Of a DNA stretch of 64,000 nucleotides, positions 9,198 through 17,928 are shown in pieces. Source of the stretch: Cupriavidus metallidurans CH34 (lineage in GTDB: Bacteria > Pseudomonadota > Gammaproteobacteria > Burkholderiales > Burkholderiaceae); contig NC_007973.1 in the NCBI RefSeq assembly GCF_000196015.1, forward strand, positions 496,001 to 560,000, given 5' to 3'. Within the stretch, counting starts at the first letter, position 1. Each line of letters begins with the position of its first letter. A program made the position numbers and the translations under genes. Under the pieces are notes generated by a model that did not search any database, was not told the DNA's origin, and saw only the letters and a program-made list of their open reading frames with translations.

Positions 9198-9737
9198 TCA
9201 GCGAACGTAGCCAGGCGGCGGAGGCGGCGGATAGTAAGGCTGGTAGTTTGCCGGAGGCATCGGCTCGTGCGCGGGCCCGGGCGGCGGTGCTGACACCATC
9301 TGCCCGTACACCGGTACGCGATTGCCGGTCGCGTACATGCACTGGACGTATGCGGCGTCGTACTGGCGCTGCGTGCCGTAGGCGGAGTTATAGGCGGCAC
9401 CAGTGCCAACGGCCGCGCCCGTCAACATGCCGGCGCCCGCACCCACGGCCGCGCCGCTGCCGCCACCGAATGCCGCGCCGGCTGCGGCGCCGAGCGCCGT
9501 ACCGACCACCGTGCTCCCAACCGCTGCTGCGTTTGCGTTCTGCTGAGCCGTGGTTCCGCCGATCTGTTGGAAGGCGAATTGGCGGCAGTTGTAGTCGTCA
9601 CCGCGGAACTGGTCGAACGTCTTGTTGGAGCCTGGCAACGCCATCACCGTAGGCCCGGATGGCATCACCGCGCAGGCTCCCAGGCCCAGCGAGGCTGTCG
9701 TGGCCAGGGTCAGCAAGCTCAGGGTACGCAAGTTCAT
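9198..9737 (-). CDS. Glycine-zipper lipoprotein
   Basis: Exported protein (179 aa) with an N-terminal lipoprotein signal; the lipobox is LGAC with the acylated Cys at about residue 21. Residues 75-115 are a Gly/Ala-rich glycine-zipper segment (GTALGAAAGAAFGGGSGAAV), which packs as membrane-associated helices in this family. The C-terminus is Pro/Tyr-rich (PYYPPPPPPGY). The start ATG overlaps the stop of the upstream gene by 4 bases (ATGA), so the two are translationally coupled. Likely an envelope component; its specific role is unknown. Confidence 0.8.
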   Translation of the reverse strand: MNLRTLSLLTLATTASLGLGACAVMPSGPTVMALPGSNKTFDQFRGDDYNCRQFAFQQIGGTTAQQNANAAAVGSTVVGTALGAAAGAAFGGGSGAAVGAGAGMLTGAAVGTGAAYNSAYGTQRQYDAAYVQCMYATGNRVPVYGQMVSAPPPGPAHEPMPPANYQPYYPPPPPPGYVR

Positions 9738-10198
9738 GAAGACACTCCGGGGTTAGAGGGATTCGAAGATGACGGCTGCTGAGGCGGCACGCGTTGCCAT
9801 CCTCCGGGGCAATCCTTGACGTAGGGGTAATAGCCCTCCGGCCGGCTGCAGTGGTACCACCACGCATTGGCGTCGCCGGGCGCGCCGTGGTTGCTCACGT
9901 TGCCCTGTTCGACGTATTGCGGAGGCTCGGAAGGGGCGACTGCTGCGGCGGGCGGATAGTAAGGCGGGTAGTAGCCGGGATAGTAGTAAGGACCATAGGG
10001 CGCATACCAGCCGGGGCCCCAGCCCCATCCAGGACCCCAGCCCCAGCCCCAACCCGGTCCGACGACGACGCCGACACCAACATGCGCGTGTCCGCCGCCA
10101 CCGCCATGTCCACCGCCGTGCGCCTGCGCGGACGTGCTGACGAATGCCAATGCCGCCGCTGCCACCAGCGCTATCTGGCAAAGCTTGCGCCCGTTCAT
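9734..10198 (-). CDS. Exported Gly/Trp/Tyr/Pro-rich protein
   Basis: 154 aa with a clear Sec signal peptide (cleavage after AQA, about residue 26). The mature protein starts HGGGHGGGGGHAHVGVG, followed by GW repeats (GPGWGWGWGPGWGWG), a Tyr/Pro tract, and a conserved-looking C-terminal part WWYHCSRPEGYYPYVKDCPG with two cysteines. Similar proteins are common in Burkholderiaceae; the C-terminal Cys motif is the part likely to be functional. His-rich start suggests metal contact, but that is speculation. First gene of a two-gene unit with the glycine-zipper lipoprotein. Confidence 0.75.
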   Translation of the reverse strand: MNGRKLCQIALVAAAALAFVSTSAQAHGGGHGGGGGHAHVGVGVVVGPGWGWGWGPGWGWGPGWYAPYGPYYYPGYYPPYYPPAAAVAPSEPPQYVEQGNVSNHGAPGDANAWWYHCSRPEGYYPYVKDCPGGWQRVPPQQPSSSNPSNPGVSS

Positions 10199-10451
10199 GA
10201 TGTACCCCCTGCCTGGCCTGTCTCGCTGTTAACGCATCTTGTCCTGATCTCGCGTACCGAGGCCAGCGGCGCGCGTCAATCCAATTACATTGAATAGCAA
10301 TTTGCCTCAGGCAGGGGTGGCCCGGGTCATTCCGAAATGTGGCGTTACCTTTATTACGGGCGGGATATGCGGTGACAGGTACGTGGCGGTTCGGTGTCGT
10401 GAATCACGATACGTCCACGGTACGTCATGGGTGCCGGCTAATGTGGACAAG

Positions 10452-10476
10452 AAAAAGCCAGGGACGTTGCCCTGGC
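10452..10476 (-). terminator. Terminator after the small repeat-protein gene (minus strand)
   Basis: On the minus strand a 7-bp stem gccaggg / ccctggc (10457-10463 with 10470-10476) is followed by ttttt (10456-10452). It ends the small gene at 10519-10764. Confidence 0.8.
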
Positions 10477-10518
10477 CTGGTATTCCGGCGCCCATCTCGC
10501 CACCTGTGAAGACGCCTT

Positions 10519-10764
10519 TCAGGCGCCGTCGGTGAATGCGTCTCGCTTGTCAATAGTGCTCGAGCCATCGCTGAACACATCACGTGTGCCAAGCACGCTT
10601 GCCCCATCGGTATAGACGTCAAAGCGGGTGGCCTTGGCGCCATCGGTGTACGGATCTGGCGTCCTCGCGCCATCCAGGTACATATCTCTCGGACCATTAC
10701 CGGCGTGGGCCATGCCGGCACCTAGCGCGGCACAAGCGGCCGCTAGCATCAGGAGTGTCTTCAC
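10519..10764 (-). CDS. Small exported tandem-repeat protein
   Basis: 81 aa. Signal peptide MKTLLMLAAACAALGAGMAH with probable cleavage near AHA (about residue 21). The whole mature protein is five imperfect repeats of about 11-13 residues with core D-x-[YF]-[TSL]-D-G-[AS]: DMYLDGA, DPYTDGA, DVYTDGA, DVFSDGS, DAFTDGA. The reading frame is well supported by the repeat conservation and by its own terminator. I recall small proteins of this look in Cupriavidus/Ralstonia, some linked to metal response, but cannot assign a function. The regularly spaced Asp residues suggest cation binding (inference). Confidence 0.75.
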   Translation of the reverse strand: MKTLLMLAAACAALGAGMAHAGNGPRDMYLDGARTPDPYTDGAKATRFDVYTDGASVLGTRDVFSDGSSTIDKRDAFTDGA

Positions 10765-10942
10765 TTTTCCACCTCCCCTCAGGTGGCTGTTGTCCCCGGC
10801 GTTAAAGCGTTCGTTCCAATATAGGCGCGACGGTAGTGGGGGTCGAATGCAGTTACGACATTAATGTCATATGCGATATTTCGGTGGGACATAAGCGGCG
10901 TCGGTGACCGGGAACGCGAAGCCCGGCTACGCAGCCGAGTCG

Positions 10943-11072
10943 TTACGCGCCTCCCGCCACCCAATCCCCCGATTTGCCGCCGTGCTTTTCCAGCAGCTTC
11001 ACGTTGCCCATCACCATGCCCCGGTCCACCGCCTTGCACATGTCGTAGATGGTCAGCAGGGCCACCTGCACG
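10943..11072 (-). pseudogene. Remnant 3' end of moaC
   Basis: On the minus strand this encodes the last 40 or so residues of MoaC ([20 protein letters not shown] ... WVAGGA, then TAA), with no 5' part. It matches the tail of the intact moaC 7.1 kb away. It is best explained as the original chromosomal moaC end, separated from the gene body when an island integrated within the gene; the island supplied a replacement tail ending WVAGA. Confidence 0.9.
10953..11072. repeat. Direct repeat, left end of island (att-like)
   Basis: 120 bp matching 18066-18185 with three mismatches by my alignment; the last 42 bp (11031-11072 with 18144-18185) are identical. It marks the left junction of the moaC island. 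Confidence 0.9.
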
Positions 11073-11137
11073 TCTTTATAAATCAACGACTTAGGGTGGG
11101 TTGACGTGGCAACTTCACTCGGTTTTTCCAACGCCGG

Positions 11138-11156
11138 TTGGACAAAATTTGGACAA
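11138..11156. repeat. TTGGACAAA direct-repeat pair, left end
   Basis: ttggacaaaatttggacaa, two copies of ttggacaa ten or eleven bases apart, 66 bases inside the left att-like repeat. A near-identical arrangement occurs at 17929-17947 near the right end. Candidate integrase arm-binding sites (inference). Confidence 0.5.
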
Positions 11157-12239
11157 GCTGAAAGCGCCTCGTCCGGGGCGGACTGTAGCGAATTCTAGGA
11201 GCGAGTTCAAGGGAAGCTGAGGGTCAACATACGTGTTTCATGCGCTCCTCTGGGGGACGTGGAAGCTTGGGCATAATGTATAGCGCAGCGTACTCAAACC
11301 ATCTAGAAGCCAAAAATGAAGACCGTCCAATTTCCCCCATCAACCAATCAGAGGCAGGACGCAAGCGCAGTTCAGTGTGAGTCGAGCATCGTGGTTGTAG
11401 GCGCGAACGGCGCAGGGAAGACGCGTCTCGGTACTTGGATAGAGTTCTCAGGCCCCGACCAACGGAGGGTCCATCGGGTTGCCGCACAGCGTGCATTGAG
11501 TTTTCCCCCAAACATCAGCCCGACCAATACGGCGAATGCAGCGTTAGATTTTACTTATGGGTTAAACGCTCACCAATCCGGCATCCCTCAGGATCAATTT
11601 GAACAGAATGGCGTAGGGGTCCGGAAAGGATATCGATGGAATAACTCGCCAGAGACGTTTCTCCTGAATGACTATGCAGCCCTCGCCGTCCTGCTTTTCT
11701 CAGAGAATTACGACCAGACGCTAGATTATGTTGCGCGAGTTCGTCAGTCGCCGGAGCGCCTTGACCCGCCAATCACCAAGTTGGACAAGGTGAAGGAAAT
11801 CTGGGAGGAGGTTCTGCCACATAGAAAACTTGTGCTCAAAAGTAGTGGTGTCTCGGCAAAAGCTCCTGGTGATGCTGAGGAGTACGCCGCCAGCTTGATG
11901 AGCGATGGGGAGCGTGTCGTCTTCTACCTTATCGGTCAATGCGTTTGTGCTCGCCCCGGGTCTGTTGTTGTCATTGACGAGCCAGAGATTCACCTGCACA
12001 AAGCGATTCAGACTAGGCTGTGGGATGCTATCGAGGTGGCACGACCAGACTGCACTTTCGTATATCTCACGCATGATCTTACTTTCGCATCTGAACGGAC
12101 CGGCTCAACGAAAGTCTGTCTCAAGGGGTACGATGGCGTTGCGTTTGACTGGTACGAAATACCCCAGACCGAAGGCATCCCAGAAGACATCTTGCTGGAA
12201 GTGCTCGGAAGCCGGAAGCCAGTCCTCTTCGTAGAGGGT

Positions 12240-12247
12240 GTGCAGGG
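12240..12247. repeat. Target-site duplication, left copy
   Basis: gtgcaggg directly before the IS256 left end, repeated at 13591-13598 directly after the right end. Eight bases is the usual duplication length for IS256 elements. Confidence 0.9.
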
Positions 12248-13590
12248 GGGGTGTCAGAATTTCCGTGTTCAAGGCGGGTTGAGAATCACACGGATGGTCG
12301 AACGAATCGATCCTGGTAGAGGATAGCAAATTGGTTCATTGCGTCCTTCCAATCTTTTGCGGCACGACCCCAGTCAGAGGTGATATTGCGTAGCGCCAGC
12401 CAGATAAGCTTAGTCGCTGCCTCGTCGCTCGGGAAGTGGCCTCGGGTCTTGATGATCTTGCGTAGCTGCGAATTGATATTTTCTATGGCATTTGTCGTGT
12501 AGATCACCCTGCGCACCGCCGGCGGAAATGCGAAGAACGGGATCACGCGGTCCCAGGCGTTACGCCATGAAGCGCTGACCGTCGGGAATTTCTGCCCCCA
12601 TGGTCCCGCGGCAAACGTATTGAGCTCAGCTTCGGCGGCTTCCGCACTCGGCGCGGTGTAGATCGGCCGGATCGCGGCGGCTAGCGCTTTGCGATCTTTC
12701 CAGCTAGCGTAATTCAGGCTGTTGCGGATCAGATGGACGATGCAGGTTTGCAGCGTGGTCGCCGGGAATACTGCGCTCAGCGCCTCCGGCATGCCCTTGA
12801 GGCCGTCGGTCACTGCGATCAGAATGTCGTTGACGCCGCGCGTCTTGAGATCGTTGAAAACCTTCATCCAGAACTTGGCGCCTTCGGTGTTCTCGATCCA
12901 CAGCCCCAGAATCTCGCGCGTGCCGTCGGGCAGAACGCCCAGCGCCAGATAGACCGCCTTGTTGCGTACGACGGCATCCTCACGGATCTTCACTCGCAGT
13001 GCGTCGAAGAACACGACCGGATACATCTGCTCAAGCGGCCTGGCTTGCCAGGCGGTGACTTCGGCCATGACCTCGTCGGTAACCGAACTGATGAAATCGG
13101 GCGAGACCTCGGTGCCGTATTGCTCCTGCAGGAAACCCTGAATCTCGCGCACGGTCATGCCCCGAGCGTACATGGCGACGATCTTGTCATCGAAGCCCGT
13201 GAAGCGCCGTTCGTGCTTTGGAATCAGCAACGGCTCGAAGCTGCCGTCACGGTCGCGAGGCACCTCGATTCGGATTGGGCCATCTTCGGTCAGAACCGTC
13301 TTCGCACCTTTACCGTTGCGCTGGTTGGTGACGGCGGCTGGTTTGGCTGCGCCCGGTGAATAGCCGAGATGATGATTCATCTCGCCGCCCAGGGCTCGCT
13401 CGATCAGCGCTTTCTTGAGTGCCAGGGTCGCGGCATGGATGGCTTCGGCCGTCATCGGGCCATTGCCGAACTGCTCAAGCAGCTCGGCGGGGATCGCCGG
13501 CAGCTCTGCCAGCGGGGCTTTCGGTTTGCGAGGCATACATTCTCCTTGGGAGCATGTTATGCCTTAAACACGAAATCTCCGACAGTCCCT
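12248..13590. mobile_element. IS256-family insertion sequence
   Basis: 1343 bp bounded by imperfect terminal inverted repeats of about 23 bp (left ggggg-tgtcagaat..., right ending cgacagtccc; about 17 of 23 positions match) and by an 8-bp target duplication. It holds one transposase gene on the minus strand. Intact ends and an uninterrupted transposase suggest a recent, potentially active copy. Confidence 0.9.
12286..13536 (-). CDS. IS256-family transposase
   Basis: 416 aa, full length for the family (Transposase_mut). The DDE catalytic residues are visible: Asp178 in VVFFDALRV, Asp244 in AVTDGLKG, and Glu352 in TTNAIENINSQLRK; the C-x2-H motif CIVHLIR lies between the second and third. It catalyses copy-out/paste-in transposition of the surrounding element. 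It is transcribed opposite to the gene it interrupts. The frame is intact. Confidence 0.95.
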   Translation of the reverse strand: MPRKPKAPLAELPAIPAELLEQFGNGPMTAEAIHAATLALKKALIERALGGEMNHHLGYSPGAAKPAAVTNQRNGKGAKTVLTEDGPIRIEVPRDRDGSFEPLLIPKHERRFTGFDDKIVAMYARGMTVREIQGFLQEQYGTEVSPDFISSVTDEVMAEVTAWQARPLEQMYPVVFFDALRVKIREDAVVRNKAVYLALGVLPDGTREILGLWIENTEGAKFWMKVFNDLKTRGVNDILIAVTDGLKGMPEALSAVFPATTLQTCIVHLIRNSLNYASWKDRKALAAAIRPIYTAPSAEAAEAELNTFAAGPWGQKFPTVSASWRNAWDRVIPFFAFPPAVRRVIYTTNAIENINSQLRKIIKTRGHFPSDEAATKLIWLALRNITSDWGRAAKDWKDAMNQFAILYQDRFVRPSV

Positions 13591-13598
13591 GTGCAGGG
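13591..13598. repeat. Target-site duplication, right copy
   Basis: gtgcaggg, matching 12240-12247; defines the right end of the IS256 insertion. Confidence 0.9.
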
Positions 13599-14374
13599 CT
13601 CGCATGATCTTGAGATTTACCAGATGGCGTATCCAGGCTATACGGTCAAACCGCTTGGTAGCTGCGAAAAGGTACTCGAAGCAGTAAAAGTCTTCTCTTC
13701 GCTTGAGAGTCTTCACCATCTCGCATGTTGCGGAATTGTGGACCGAGACTACCGGGGTGAAGATGAACTTGCCTCATATCGTCGGCATGGTGTCTTTGCC
13801 CCTCAAGTTGCGGAGGTAGAAAATCTCTTTCTGGTTGAAGGTGTTCTCCTGGCCGTGGCGCGGTGGATGCACGTTGTGGACCCCGAAGCCAAAGTCTGGG
13901 AGATTAAGGCATGGGTGATTGGGGAGTTTGACAAGTTCAAGGAGAAGTTTGCCTTGGAGTCAACTCGCTATCATGTGAACATGGCTCTGAACAGCTTCGG
14001 CGGTGGTGGAAACAACCTTGAAGGTTACCTAGAGGAGTTCCATCAATTTACTTCTAGCATTGATCCCGCGGCCATCTATGCGGAGAAATTGGCTGATGCC
14101 ACAAAGGCTATTCAGGAGGAGGACTTCGATTGGGTGGTCCGCAACTTCAACCATAAGAGCCTTGTGAATCAGGTAGGTAAGTTCTTCGATCTAAAGCCGA
14201 CTAGCTTCTCAGATAAAGTGAAGACGCTAGTTAGGTCTGGAGAGTTCGGATCACTGGAGGCTATTCTCCAGCATCTACCATCGCTCTAACCCGAACACCA
14301 GCGTGTGGACAGGAAAGAGCTGCCTCTGAGGCCATGTTAGAGGCTGCCTACGAGGTACAGCGAGCCGCATAGCA

Positions 14375-14857
14375 TCACGAAACTCGGCGAGAGGCTTCGC
14401 GTTCCAGGCGCTTTGCGAAGTCCTCCATCTTTCGTCTCAGTTCTTCACGCGCTGCGCTGACGACCGGGGTTCCATCCTCACATGCTCGAATGACCAGTAT
14501 TGCTTCGTGACGGGTCAGCTTGTGGAAATTTGCAGAGACGTTCTCAGCAATAGCCTGCGCTCTCTCAGTTGAACCCTTGAACGTATCGTGCACGGCATTT
14601 AGCCAGGCATCGAATTCCGCTCTGCTCGGCATGGGCAACAGTGAACGAACCTCACCAAGTTTCAACGCCTCAATATCATTTAGAACACACTGCCACTCCA
14701 CCGCGCTGGCGCGGGCATGGGCGAGGGCTTCTCTGCGCAATTTCAGGAGGGAGTCACGCCTAGTGTGCAAAAAGGCGGCTGAGCTTAAGCTCCCAGAGAT
14801 GACCAGTGAGGCCAGCGAAATCCAAATAGAGGTTTCCATCACCAGATGGTAAAGCAT
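14375..14857 (-). CDS. Small single-span membrane protein of unknown function
   Basis: 160 aa; I do not recognise the family. One hydrophobic segment near the N-terminus (IWISLASLVISGSLSSAAF, about residues 11-29) is followed by a positively charged stop-transfer TRRDSLLKLRREAL, so the remaining 130 residues, rich in charged helices, should be cytoplasmic. Another Met at residue 7 (position 14839) could be the start. It is convergent with the broken ATPase gene and lies in the island, so it may be cargo, possibly a membrane partner, but nothing in the sequence proves a link. Confidence 0.55.
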   Translation of the reverse strand: MLYHLVMETSIWISLASLVISGSLSSAAFLHTRRDSLLKLRREALAHARASAVEWQCVLNDIEALKLGEVRSLLPMPSRAEFDAWLNAVHDTFKGSTERAQAIAENVSANFHKLTRHEAILVIRACEDGTPVVSAAREELRRKMEDFAKRLEREASRRVS

Positions 14858-15080
14858 GGCGACTACGGGATGGCCTCAAATGTCTGGCAGAAATTTCTTT
14901 GGGATCATCTGATCAGACCGGAAGACGAGTTACCCCCCCGTGGCCCTCCTCGCGCCAGCAGACGCACCCCAGCGATAGTGAACACGCGCAGCCCATTAGT
15001 CGCACGTGCGCGTACCCAATAGCTAGGGCTGCATGAATCCCTCTCAGGGAGGGGCTGGGTGCAGAGTGCCATGTCCATAG
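14858..15080. other. Non-coding remnant between cargo and IS21
   Basis: I see no gene here. If the IS21 had inserted simply into the integrase, this stretch should encode the integrase C-terminal part on the minus strand; none of the three minus frames does. The missing part points to a deletion on this side of the IS. Confidence 0.5.
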
Positions 15081-15184
15081 TGTTGATTTGCACTGAATCC
15101 TGACCCACCCACGGCAGGTATTTGCATCGAATGTTGACCCACGTATAGAACACTTGCCCGCTTGGGAACGAGCGGGAGTTCGGA

Positions 15185-16711
15185 GTGATCGACGTGGCCA
15201 TACTGAGCATCATTCGACGCTGGCATCTTCGCGACCAGATCCCGCTGCGCGAGATCGCCAGACGCCTGGGTATTTCCAGGAATACGGTCAGGCGCTATCT
15301 GCGCACTGACGTCACAGCACCCGCCTACCCCACACGGCAGAGCCCGAGCAAGCTCGACGGCCATGCCGCCAAGCTCGCCGCGTGGCTCAAGACCGAGGCC
15401 AACAAGCCGCGTAAGCAACGACGCACGCTCAAGCAGATCCATGCCGATCTGTGTGCTCTGGGCTTCACGGGTTCCTATGATCGAGTCGCGGCGTTCGCGC
15501 GTCGCTGGCGTCAGGAACAGCAAGAGCAAGCGCGATCGTCGGGCCGCGGCACCTACATCCCCTTGCGCTTCGCCGAGGGTGAGGCCTTCCAGTTCGACTG
15601 GAGCGAGGACTGGGCCGTCATCGCCGGCGAGCGCACCAAGCTGCAGGTGGCCCAGTTCAAGCTGAGCCACAGTCGGGCCTTCTTCCTGCGCGCCTACCTG
15701 TTGCAGACCCACGAGATGCTGTTCGATGCCCATCACCATGCCTTTGTGGCGTGGGGCGGGATCCCGCGCCGCGGCATCTACGACAACATGAAGACGGCCG
15801 TCGACCGGGTGCGCCAGGGCAAGCTGCGCGACGTCAACCTGCGCTTTGGCACCATGGTCAGCCATTACCTGTTCGATGCCGAGTTCTGCAATCCAGCCTC
15901 GGGCTGGGAGAAGGGCCAGATCGAGAAGAATGTCCAGGACAGCCGTCACCGGATCTGGCAACGTGTTCCTGCCTTCGGCTCTCTGGCCGCGCTTAATGAT
16001 TGGTTGGCCGACCAATGCGTGCGCCTGTGGCAGCAGACCCGCCACCCGGAGCTGGATATGACCATCTGGGAAGCCTGGTCACTGGAGCGGCCGCACCTGA
16101 TGCCGGTGGGGCAGGCGTTCGACGGCTTTGTCGAACACACCAAGCGCGTGTCGCCTACCTGCCTGGTGAACTTCGAGCGCAACCGCTACAGCGTGCCTGC
16201 CTCGTTTGCCAACCGGCCCATCAGTCTGCGTGTCTATGCCACGCGGCTCTTGTTTGTCGCCGAAGGCCAGGTGATTGCCGAGCACGTACGGCACATCAAT
16301 CGCGGTCACCATCCCGGCCATACGGTCTATGACTGGCGCCACTACCTCGCGGTGCTGCAGCGCAAGCCTGGCGCGCTGCGCAACGGCGCACCGTTCGCCG
16401 AGTTGCCAGAGGGCTTCCGGCGCCTGCAGGCTACGCTGCTCAAGCGGCCCGGCGGCGATCGGGAGATGGTCGAGATCTTGGCGCTTGTCCTATTGCACGA
16501 CGAACAGGCCGTGCTGACCGCGGTGGAGCTGGCGCTCGAGGCAGGTGCCGCCTCCAAGCAGACCGTCCTCAATATCCTCAGCCGCCTGCTCGAAGGTGGA
16601 CCGGTAGCCCCCATCACCACGCCTCAGGCGCTGGCTTTGCAGGTCGAGCCGCAGGCCAACGTCGCGCGTTATGACAGTCTGCGTGACCGGGAGGTGCCGC
16701 ATGCAGCATGA
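15185..16711 (+). CDS. istA: IS21 transposase IstA
   Basis: 508 aa, full length. An N-terminal helix-turn-helix ([19 protein letters not shown], about residues 20-38) recognises the IS ends; the DDE integrase core starts near residue 130 with FQFDWSEDW (first catalytic Asp) and continues through [10 protein letters not shown] and the Glu near [12 protein letters not shown]. It starts with GTG after a gggag-type site. Its end overlaps istB by 11 bases, the usual coupling. Confidence 0.95.
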   Translation: MIDVAILSIIRRWHLRDQIPLREIARRLGISRNTVRRYLRTDVTAPAYPTRQSPSKLDGHAAKLAAWLKTEANKPRKQRRTLKQIHADLCALGFTGSYDRVAAFARRWRQEQQEQARSSGRGTYIPLRFAEGEAFQFDWSEDWAVIAGERTKLQVAQFKLSHSRAFFLRAYLLQTHEMLFDAHHHAFVAWGGIPRRGIYDNMKTAVDRVRQGKLRDVNLRFGTMVSHYLFDAEFCNPASGWEKGQIEKNVQDSRHRIWQRVPAFGSLAALNDWLADQCVRLWQQTRHPELDMTIWEAWSLERPHLMPVGQAFDGFVEHTKRVSPTCLVNFERNRYSVPASFANRPISLRVYATRLLFVAEGQVIAEHVRHINRGHHPGHTVYDWRHYLAVLQRKPGALRNGAPFAELPEGFRRLQATLLKRPGGDREMVEILALVLLHDEQAVLTAVELALEAGAASKQTVLNILSRLLEGGPVAPITTPQALALQVEPQANVARYDSLRDREVPHAA

Positions 16712-17486
16712 AGCCATGATGGAGATGCTCAAATCCTTGAAGCTGCACGGCATGGCTCACGCGCTTGGCGACCTGGCGGCGCAGGACTCGCCGGCCTATC
16801 AGTCCGCCGTCGCCATTCTGTCTCGCCTGCTCAAGGCAGAAACCACTGAGCGTGAAGTGCGCTCGCTGGCCTATCAGATGAAGGTGGCGCGCTTTCCGGC
16901 CTACCGGGATCTGACCGGCTTCGACTTCAGTTGCAGCGAGGCCAACGAGGCGCTGGTGCGGCAACTCCACCGCTGCGAGTTCCTAGAATCCGCCCACAAC
17001 GTGGTGCTGGTCGGCGGCCCTGGCACGGGCAAGACGCATCTGGGTACCGCCATCGGTGTACAGGCCGTGGAGCATCACCACCGCCGGGTGCGCTTCTTCT
17101 CGACCGTCGAACTGGTCAACGCACTGGAACTGGAGAAGGTCTCTGGCAAGCCCGGCCATCTGGCCACGCGACTGATGTACGCAGACCTGGTGATCCTCGA
17201 TGAGTTGGGCTATCTGCCCTTCAGCCAGGTCGGTGGCGCATTGCTGTTTCATCTGATCAGCAAGCTCTACGAGCGCACCAGCCTGATCATCACCACCAAC
17301 CTCAGCTTCGGGGAATGGTCCAGTGTCTTTGGGGATGCCAAGATGACCACTGCGCTGCTCGACCGCCTTACCCATCACTGCCACATTGTGGAGACCGGAA
17401 ACGATAGCTATCGTTTCAAGCACAGCACCACCCAACCAAAAAAGGAGAAACGCACCGCAAAACAGCCCGCACAAAGCGACACCTAA
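16701..17486 (+). CDS. istB: IS21 helper ATPase IstB
   Basis: 261 aa AAA+ ATPase of the DnaC/DnaA type that assists IstA in target selection. Walker A is [10 protein letters not shown], Walker B is [12 protein letters not shown], and a sensor-like [11 protein letters not shown] follows. The ATG at 16701 ([20 protein letters not shown]) is the standard IstB start, rather than an upstream start codon in the same frame. The C-terminus is Lys/Thr/Gln-rich. Intact. Confidence 0.95.
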   Translation: MQHEAMMEMLKSLKLHGMAHALGDLAAQDSPAYQSAVAILSRLLKAETTEREVRSLAYQMKVARFPAYRDLTGFDFSCSEANEALVRQLHRCEFLESAHNVVLVGGPGTGKTHLGTAIGVQAVEHHHRRVRFFSTVELVNALELEKVSGKPGHLATRLMYADLVILDELGYLPFSQVGGALLFHLISKLYERTSLIITTNLSFGEWSSVFGDAKMTTALLDRLTHHCHIVETGNDSYRFKHSTTQPKKEKRTAKQPAQSDT

Positions 17487-17549
17487 CAGCTTTTGGGGTG
17501 GGTCAATTTTCGATGCAAATCGTGGGTCAGGATTCGGTGCAAATCAACA

Positions 17550-17915
17550 AACGGTGGACTTGGAGACCTCACCAAGCCGCTTATCTCGATGCTCAGCTAC
17601 AACCTTGGGGCTGAGGGTGGACATGCTGTACTCAGCCAGCCGGGACCGCTGCAAGGCACGCAATCTGATTACTTCGGTGTCGTGCCCTTTGTGCAGCGGG
17701 GAGACCTCCTCGATGTACCGCCCAATGACCTCCGCTAAGGTGGCCCGCTCGGCCTCCTGGCGGCTGACATGCACGCCACGGTCCATCTCGGACTCTATGG
17801 TGCGAGCCCAGCGTTCTGCCGCTCCCTTGGTTTCAAACGTGCCGACTTCAGCAGGGAAACCTTTGCGGGAAACCCGAGCCTGCCACACGTTACCTCTACG
17901 CCTAATTGATGCCAT
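17550..17915 (-). pseudogene. Tyrosine integrase, N-terminal fragment
   Basis: About 122 residues of a phage-type tyrosine recombinase: the arm-binding domain MASIRRRGNVWQARVSRKGF and the start of the SAM-like core-binding domain (TLAEVIGRYIEEVSPLHKG, RDKRLGEVSKSTV). The catalytic domain with R-H-R-Y is absent because the frame runs into the right end of the IS21 at 17549. The gene points inwards from the right att-like repeat, the standard place for the integrase that inserted the island into moaC. Not functional as it stands. Confidence 0.9.
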
Positions 17916-17928
17916 CGTTTGACCTCAC

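Larger units (their letters stand above)
11316..14289 (+). pseudogene. AAA/ABC-type ATPase fused to DUF4435 (TOPRIM-like), split by an IS256 element
   Basis: Joining 11316-12247 to 13599-14289, that is removing the IS and one copy of the 8-bp duplication, gives one open frame of 540 aa. Residues 1-300 are an ABC-like AAA ATPase: Walker A GANGAGKT (29-36), signature-like MSDGER (195-200), Walker B VVVIDEPE (217-224), H-loop LTHD (251-254). Residues 303-540 look like DUF4435, a TOPRIM-like domain: VLFVEG (Glu307), GIVDRD (Asp359, Asp361), EVEN (Glu385). ATPase plus DUF4435 occurs in anti-phage proteins such as the AriA/AriB pair of PARIS and in OLD-like nucleases. As it stands neither half is complete: the left half ends 26 codons into the IS. 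The ribosome binding site is weak. Confidence 0.85.
15081..17549. mobile_element. IS21-family insertion sequence
   Basis: 2469 bp. The two ends are inverted copies: tgttgatttgcac at the left and its complement ending caaatcaaca at the right, with 27 of the first 28 bases matching, then a second pair built on ttgacccac, the multiple terminal repeats typical of IS21. It carries istA and istB. The flanks (..ccatag left, aacggt.. right) share no target duplication, unlike a simple IS21 insertion. Confidence 0.9.

Noticed and set aside
10943..11131. A separate small 62-aa gene on the minus strand
   Set aside because: Residues from VQVALL to the end are the moaC tail; the first 20 residues are island sequence read by chance. 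It is a remnant, not a gene.
11316..12326. Reading the left half of the ATPase gene as a complete 336-aa protein
   Set aside because: Its last residues are translated from the IS256 left end; the homologous frame continues after the IS at 13599.
13369..13598. Reading the right half as a gene starting at 13369
   Set aside because: The N-terminal part of that frame is antisense to the IS256 transposase; DUF4435 similarity begins only after the target duplication.
14905..15213. A 102-aa frame spanning the IS21 left end
   Set aside because: It crosses the IS boundary, matches no family I know, and does not encode the missing integrase part.
15070..17560. Target-site duplication around the IS21 element
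   Set aside because: The bases outside the two inverted ends (ccatag and aacggt) do not match in any register of 4-8 bases.
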